A stretch of 64,000 bases of DNA from Novosphingobium chloroacetimidivorans (GTDB lineage: Bacteria; Pseudomonadota; Alphaproteobacteria; Sphingomonadales; Sphingomonadaceae): the NCBI RefSeq assembly GCF_014204535.1, contig NZ_JACHLR010000007.1, positions 1 through 64,000 of the forward strand, written 5' to 3'. Position 1 is the first letter of the stretch, and every line of letters begins with the position of its first letter. The position numbers were made by a program, and so were the translations under genes. This document shows positions 60,432 through 64,000 of the stretch, in pieces. Under the pieces are notes generated by a model. It did no database searches. It saw nothing but the letters and a program-made list of their open reading frames with translations, and had not been told where the DNA came from.

Positions 60432-62903
60432 ATGCGACTGAATTATCGCTTAATGATTTCCACGGCTGCCGGGCTCGTCCTGAGCAGCCATGCAGTCATG
60501 GCACAGGACGCGGCGGTGCCCGCCGGTCCGGCGGAAGCCGCCACGGTTCCCGCCGATGCGGTCCCGGCGACGGCCGACGCTCCGGCAGGTGCGACCAGCT
60601 CGACGGAGCCGGCTGCAGGAACCTCGTCCAACAGCGGTCTGCAGGACATCATCGTTACCGCGCAGCGTCGTTCGGAGAACCTGCAGCGCGCGGCCTTGGC
60701 GATCAGCGCCGTGCCCGCCGACACGCTGGCGCGCGCCGGCGTTACCGACACCACGCAGCTGACGCGCGTCGCCCCTGCCATCCAGATCGGCAATATCGGC
60801 GGCACTTCGACCGCGTTCTACTTGCGCGGCGTCGGCAACTTCACGGCGAACTCGCTCAGCGACGCGGCTGTCTCGGTCAACCTCGACGGCGTTCCGATCG
60901 TGCGCAGCAACGCCATCCAGGGGTTGTTCTACGATCTGGAGCGCGTCGAAGTCCTGAAGGGACCGCAGGGAACGCTCTACGGCCGCAACGCGACCGGTGG
61001 CGCGATCAACCTGCTGACCGCCAAGCCGATCGCCGGTGAGCTCAGCGGCTACCTCAATGGCGAGTACGGCAATTACGATGCGATAAAGGTGCAGGGCGCC
61101 GTCAACATTCCCGCCGGCGAGAACGGAGCCTTTCGCGTCTCGGGCATGTTTTCGGATCGTGACGGCTTCTACAGCGATGGAACCGGCGACGAGAAGATGC
61201 GTGCCATCCGCGTCCAGGGTGCTGCGAAACTGACGGACACCTTCCGCATCACCGCGGGCGGCGACTTCGCGTTCGTTGGCGGCGTCGGCAGCGGCGCCAC
61301 AGTGGCGTCGCTCGACAAGGACGACCTGATCGGCCTGGGCGACGCGCGCGCCGGTGCCGTCTATGCGAGTTCCTACGCACCTCGTGCGGGGGCGTTCCTC
61401 CAGGCTCTCACCCCCAACGACCAGTTCCAGAGCAACCGGTATTGGGGCATGTATGCCCAGGCGGAGCTGGACACCGGCATCGGCACCATTACCCTTCTGC
61501 CCTCGCATCGCGAGAGCGACATTCGGCTTCGCAATTTCGGATCCGGCTTCGCCACGACCGACAGGCTGCAGGGTGATCAGACCACAGTCGAGGCGCGGCT
61601 CACGTCCGACTCCACCAATCGCCTGAGCTACATCATCGGCGGGTTCTTTCTTGACGAGAACTATGCGCAACGCGCCAATTACGCACAGGGGTTCCAAAAC
61701 TTCGCGAATGTCTTCAGTGGCAGCACCAAGAGCTATGCCGGTTTCGGTCGCCTGACTTTCAAGGTCACCGATCGCTTCCGCGTCACGGGCGGCGCGCGCT
61801 ACACGATCGACAAGAAGAAGGTCGAGATCGACTCGCTCAACTCGATCGTGGTGTGCCCGGCGGCTCAGGCAGGCGGAAACTGCCTGGGAACGCCCACACT
61901 TCCTGACCCGGGCGCCGGCTATGTCCTGCCGACGCTTTTCGCCGACGCCAACCGCAACCCGACGCAAGGCCCGGGCGGATCGCCCATTCCGTATGGCAAC
62001 GGGGCGATCCTGATCAACTTGCGCCAGCAGCTCGATCCCTCGCGTACGTTCAAGAAGTTGACGTATCGGGCCGGCGTCGAGTTCGACCTTGCACCCCAGT
62101 CGCTGCTGTACGCGAGCTATGAGACGGGCTTCAAATCCGGTGGCTTCTTCGCATCGATCGTCGATCCGGTCTACCAGCCTGAAACGATCAACGCGATCAC
62201 GCTGGGCTCCAAGAACCGCTTCCTCGACAACAAGCTGCAGCTGAACATCGAGGCCTTCTGGTGGGATTACAAGGATCAGCAGGTCTCGCAGTTCAAGGCG
62301 ACTCCCGTGCCCGGACAGCCGGGTAACACCATCCTGGAGTTCGCCACCGTCAACGTGGGCAAAACGCGCGTTCGCGGTGTCGAGATCGAGGGCGTGGCAC
62401 GGGTGGCCGAGAACACCACCTTGAACGCGACCGTGCAGTACCTCGATGCGAAGTATCGTGATTTCGCCTTCGACACGCCCTTTGCCGCGGGCCCGCCGGT
62501 CACCGGATGCCCGGTCCAGGTCGGGGCAAGCGGGTATACGGTGAACTGCACCGGCCGCCGGGCGATCAACGCGCCTGAGTGGACGATCAACGCCGGCATC
62601 GAGCAGGCGTTCGACATCGCCGGAGGTCGCCTGGTGTTCAATCTCGACGGCCGCTACGAGTCCTCCTCGTACAAGGGCTTCGAGCAGCTGCCGGGCATGA
62701 AGCAGGACGGGTACTTCCTGGGCAACGCGCAGGTACAGTACGCCTTCGCCGGCTCGCGCCTCACCATCGGCGCGTTCGTGAATAACATCACGAACGAGAA
62801 GGTGATCAACTTCGCGACGCCGCATGTGGTCGCGCCGTCGCTCATCATCAACAGCTTGCGTCCGCCACGCTTCTACGGCGTGCGGGCCGGGGTCAAGTTC
62901 TGA
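60432..62903 (+). CDS. TonB-dependent outer-membrane receptor
   Basis: 823 residues. A signal peptide (ending SSHAVMAQ) is followed by an unusual Ala/Pro/Thr-rich stretch of about 45 residues, then a TonB-box-like DIIVTAQRRSENLQ. The plug contains VEVLKGPQGTLYGRNATGG and the barrel ends in FYGVRAGVKF. It is the outer-membrane importer that belongs to the aromatic locus: its promoter carries the shared palindrome and a TetR gene follows. The long flexible N-terminal linker may reach the TonB complex or another partner; this is inference. Confidence 0.94.
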   Translation: MRLNYRLMISTAAGLVLSSHAVMAQDAAVPAGPAEAATVPADAVPATADAPAGATSSTEPAAGTSSNSGLQDIIVTAQRRSENLQRAALAISAVPADTLARAGVTDTTQLTRVAPAIQIGNIGGTSTAFYLRGVGNFTANSLSDAAVSVNLDGVPIVRSNAIQGLFYDLERVEVLKGPQGTLYGRNATGGAINLLTAKPIAGELSGYLNGEYGNYDAIKVQGAVNIPAGENGAFRVSGMFSDRDGFYSDGTGDEKMRAIRVQGAAKLTDTFRITAGGDFAFVGGVGSGATVASLDKDDLIGLGDARAGAVYASSYAPRAGAFLQALTPNDQFQSNRYWGMYAQAELDTGIGTITLLPSHRESDIRLRNFGSGFATTDRLQGDQTTVEARLTSDSTNRLSYIIGGFFLDENYAQRANYAQGFQNFANVFSGSTKSYAGFGRLTFKVTDRFRVTGGARYTIDKKKVEIDSLNSIVVCPAAQAGGNCLGTPTLPDPGAGYVLPTLFADANRNPTQGPGGSPIPYGNGAILINLRQQLDPSRTFKKLTYRAGVEFDLAPQSLLYASYETGFKSGGFFASIVDPVYQPETINAITLGSKNRFLDNKLQLNIEAFWWDYKDQQVSQFKATPVPGQPGNTILEFATVNVGKTRVRGVEIEGVARVAENTTLNATVQYLDAKYRDFAFDTPFAAGPPVTGCPVQVGASGYTVNCTGRRAINAPEWTINAGIEQAFDIAGGRLVFNLDGRYESSSYKGFEQLPGMKQDGYFLGNAQVQYAFAGSRLTIGAFVNNITNEKVINFATPHVVAPSLIINSLRPPRFYGVRAGVKF

Positions 62904-62911
62904 CCAGACCC

Positions 62912-62937
62912 GAGCGCGGCGCTTCGGCGCCGCGCTC
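62912..62937 (+). terminator. Hairpin after the third TonB receptor
   Basis: GAGCGCGGCGC and its complement form an 11-bp perfect stem around a TTCG tetraloop, nine bases past the receptor stop. There is no clear T-run, so termination efficiency is uncertain, but such very stable hairpins often end or protect transcripts. Confidence 0.6.
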
Positions 62938-63051
62938 ACATGCTGTGCCGCGGTCGTCGTGACGGCGGATACGTGAGCCCGGCTCGACCGGCATGGGTCC
63001 CGCCGCCGCGGTAGGCCCTCCTTGCACGATCGGTCCGCATGGCGGGAGCGC

Positions 63052-63708
63052 ATGGCGAAATCTGAACCCGAGAAGGCCGTCCCGCGCAGTGCCGGCCGCC
63101 CACGCAGCGAAGAGACGCGCCGGCTGATCCTGCAGTCCACGCTGGATCTGCTGCGCCTGGAAACGCTCTCTTCCATCACGGTCGAGGCCATCGCCCGCCA
63201 GGCGGGAGTCAGCAAGGCGACGATCTACCGCTGGTGGAACTCCAAGGCGTTGATCGTGGTCGATGCCTTCGTCGAACATCATATCGTGCGTACGCCGCTG
63301 CGGCGCGACCTCTGTCCGCGCGAGGCGATTGCCCAGCACATGCGCGATCTGGTGGAGCAGTACTCCGGGTTCGGCGGGCAGCTTGTCGGGCAGATCATCG
63401 CCGAAGGGCGATCCGACGAGACGATCGCGCGCGAGTTCCGGTCGCGCTTCCATTACGGCCGCCGCGCCGTCGTGCGCGAAGTGCTGGAGGAGTGGCGGCT
63501 GACCGGCGACATCGCGCCCCAGACGAATACCGAGATGCTGATGGACCTGCTGTACGGGCCTATCTACATGCGTCTGATGCTGGGCCACGCGCCTCTGGAC
63601 GAACGTTTCGTCGAGGATCTGCAGGTCTACGTCTTCGAGCTTCTGGATGCGGCAAAGGCTTGCGCGATCGATCCTGCGCCGGACGCGAGCCAGTCAGGAG
63701 GAGGGTAG
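63052..63708 (+). CDS. TetR-family regulator (second paralogue)
   Basis: 218 residues. Helix-turn-helix IARQAGVSKATIYRWWNSKA, then a C-terminal domain with GRSDETIAREFRSRFHYGRR, clearly paralogous to the TetR protein at 45.6 kb (a recent duplication by eye). The ATG at 63052 is preferred to 63022 because the paralogue starts at the same place. It lies just after the TonB receptor, with which it probably shares regulation. Together the two are prime candidates to bind the CGATAC-N5-GTATCG sites. Which protein binds which site is unknown. Confidence 0.88.
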   Translation: MAKSEPEKAVPRSAGRPRSEETRRLILQSTLDLLRLETLSSITVEAIARQAGVSKATIYRWWNSKALIVVDAFVEHHIVRTPLRRDLCPREAIAQHMRDLVEQYSGFGGQLVGQIIAEGRSDETIAREFRSRFHYGRRAVVREVLEEWRLTGDIAPQTNTEMLMDLLYGPIYMRLMLGHAPLDERFVEDLQVYVFELLDAAKACAIDPAPDASQSGGG

Positions 63709-64000
63709 CAGGCTGCTTCGCACCGACAGGATGTGCGCCTGCATGGCCTGCGCGGCTGCTTCCGCATCGCGCGCGGCTATGGCCTCGACCAGAGCGATGT
63801 GTTCTGCCTCGACAACTCCGCGGGGCTCCGCAGGCTCGCCGTAAACCGCGCGAACGCGCACGTCGATCGCTTGTCGGGAAGAGAGACGCATCGTATCGTG
63901 GACGGTAAGCAGCAAGCTGTTGTGGCTGGCGCCAGCCACGGCGCGGTGCAGGCGTTCGTCAAGGCGCTTCCATTGCTGGAAAGAGGCGCTGTTCCTCATG
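63694..64000 (-). CDS. FCD-domain regulator (GntR/FadR type), C-terminal part only
   Basis: The visible 101 residues contain RLDERLHRAVAGASHNSLLL and DAEAAAQAMQAHI, typical of the FCD ligand-binding domain of FadR-type regulators. The N-terminal DNA-binding part lies beyond the window edge, so the ATG seen at 63999 is internal. Its end overlaps the convergent TetR gene by 15 bases. It is probably another regulator of the catabolic region that continues to the right. Confidence 0.75.
   Translation of the reverse strand, partial: MRNSASFQQWKRLDERLHRAVAGASHNSLLLTVHDTMRLSSRQAIDVRVRAVYGEPAEPRGVVEAEHIALVEAIAARDAEAAAQAMQAHILSVRSSLLPSS

Noticed and set aside
60450..63215. A 921-residue minus-strand open frame opposite the third TonB receptor.
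   Set aside because: It is the GC-rich antisense shadow of a well-identified receptor, is arginine- and valine-rich and matches no family I recognise.
1..64000. CRISPR arrays, tRNA, rRNA and riboswitches.
   Set aside because: No repeated spacer-type pattern, no cloverleaf or rRNA segment, and no known riboswitch core was seen by eye; a covariance-model scan would be needed to exclude short RNAs.

Overview
The window is GC-rich, densely coded DNA from an alphaproteobacterium, most likely a sphingomonad (Sphingobium/Novosphingobium type). The reasons are three large TonB-dependent receptors placed beside catabolic genes, a TPR-sulfotransferase gene next to one receptor, four dicamba/vanillate-demethylase-type Rieske oxygenases, and LigAB/Hpa meta-cleavage genes. 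No rRNA, tRNA or CRISPR array was seen. The genus assignment is inference from gene content.

Layout. 0-3.4 kb: an IS5-type transposase scrap, then a nitric-oxide defence unit (NsrR-type regulator, membrane protein, truncated globin, flavohaemoglobin) with a good NsrR box. 3.5-18.7 kb: a minus-strand run (nitrilase-family amidase, TonB receptor, TPR-sulfotransferase, serine hydrolase, MFS carrier, semialdehyde dehydrogenase, and an unusual MocR regulator lacking the PLP lysine), with a LysR gene and a plus-strand omega-aminotransferase and alanine dehydrogenase. Together these look like uptake and degradation of an amide or amine ending in a C4-type semialdehyde. 18.7-22.4 kb: an arsRCBH operon between decayed integrase and conjugation (TraG/VirD4-like) fragments. 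22.4-29.8 kb: a small NTF2-fold protein, a second TonB receptor, a FadR-type regulator, and an HIBADH-MFS-SDR set.

30-63.7 kb is one large aromatic catabolic locus. It holds four Rieske O-demethylase-like oxygenases, one adrenodoxin-type ferredoxin (no reductase in the window), two or three alpha/beta hydrolases, and a VOC extradiol dioxygenase. It also has an RraA/LigK-type aldolase, a complete homoprotocatechuate-type lower pathway (HpaE, split HpaG1/G2, LigA+LigB dioxygenase, HpaF, HpaH, HpaI, AraC regulator) and malonyl-CoA synthetase/decarboxylase (MatB/MatA) with an aldehyde dehydrogenase. Glutathione-dependent formaldehyde oxidation (FrmA, FghA, a VOC protein) and a third TonB receptor complete it. 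The simplest reading is uptake of a (poly)methoxylated arylacetate-like compound, oxidative O-demethylation, formaldehyde disposal, meta-cleavage to pyruvate plus succinate semialdehyde, and a side branch through malonate.

The most interesting non-coding signal is a recurring 17-bp palindrome, CGATAC-N5-GTATCG. It lies in front of the hydrolase/ALDH/MatAB operon, one Rieske operon, the VOC dioxygenase and the third TonB receptor, often touching a recognisable promoter. Two paralogous TetR genes (45.6 and 63.1 kb) are the obvious candidate regulators. Odd points in the chemistry are an HpaF isomerase without its catalytic N-terminal proline, a substrate-binding protein without an export signal, and a remnant of a fifth Rieske gene.
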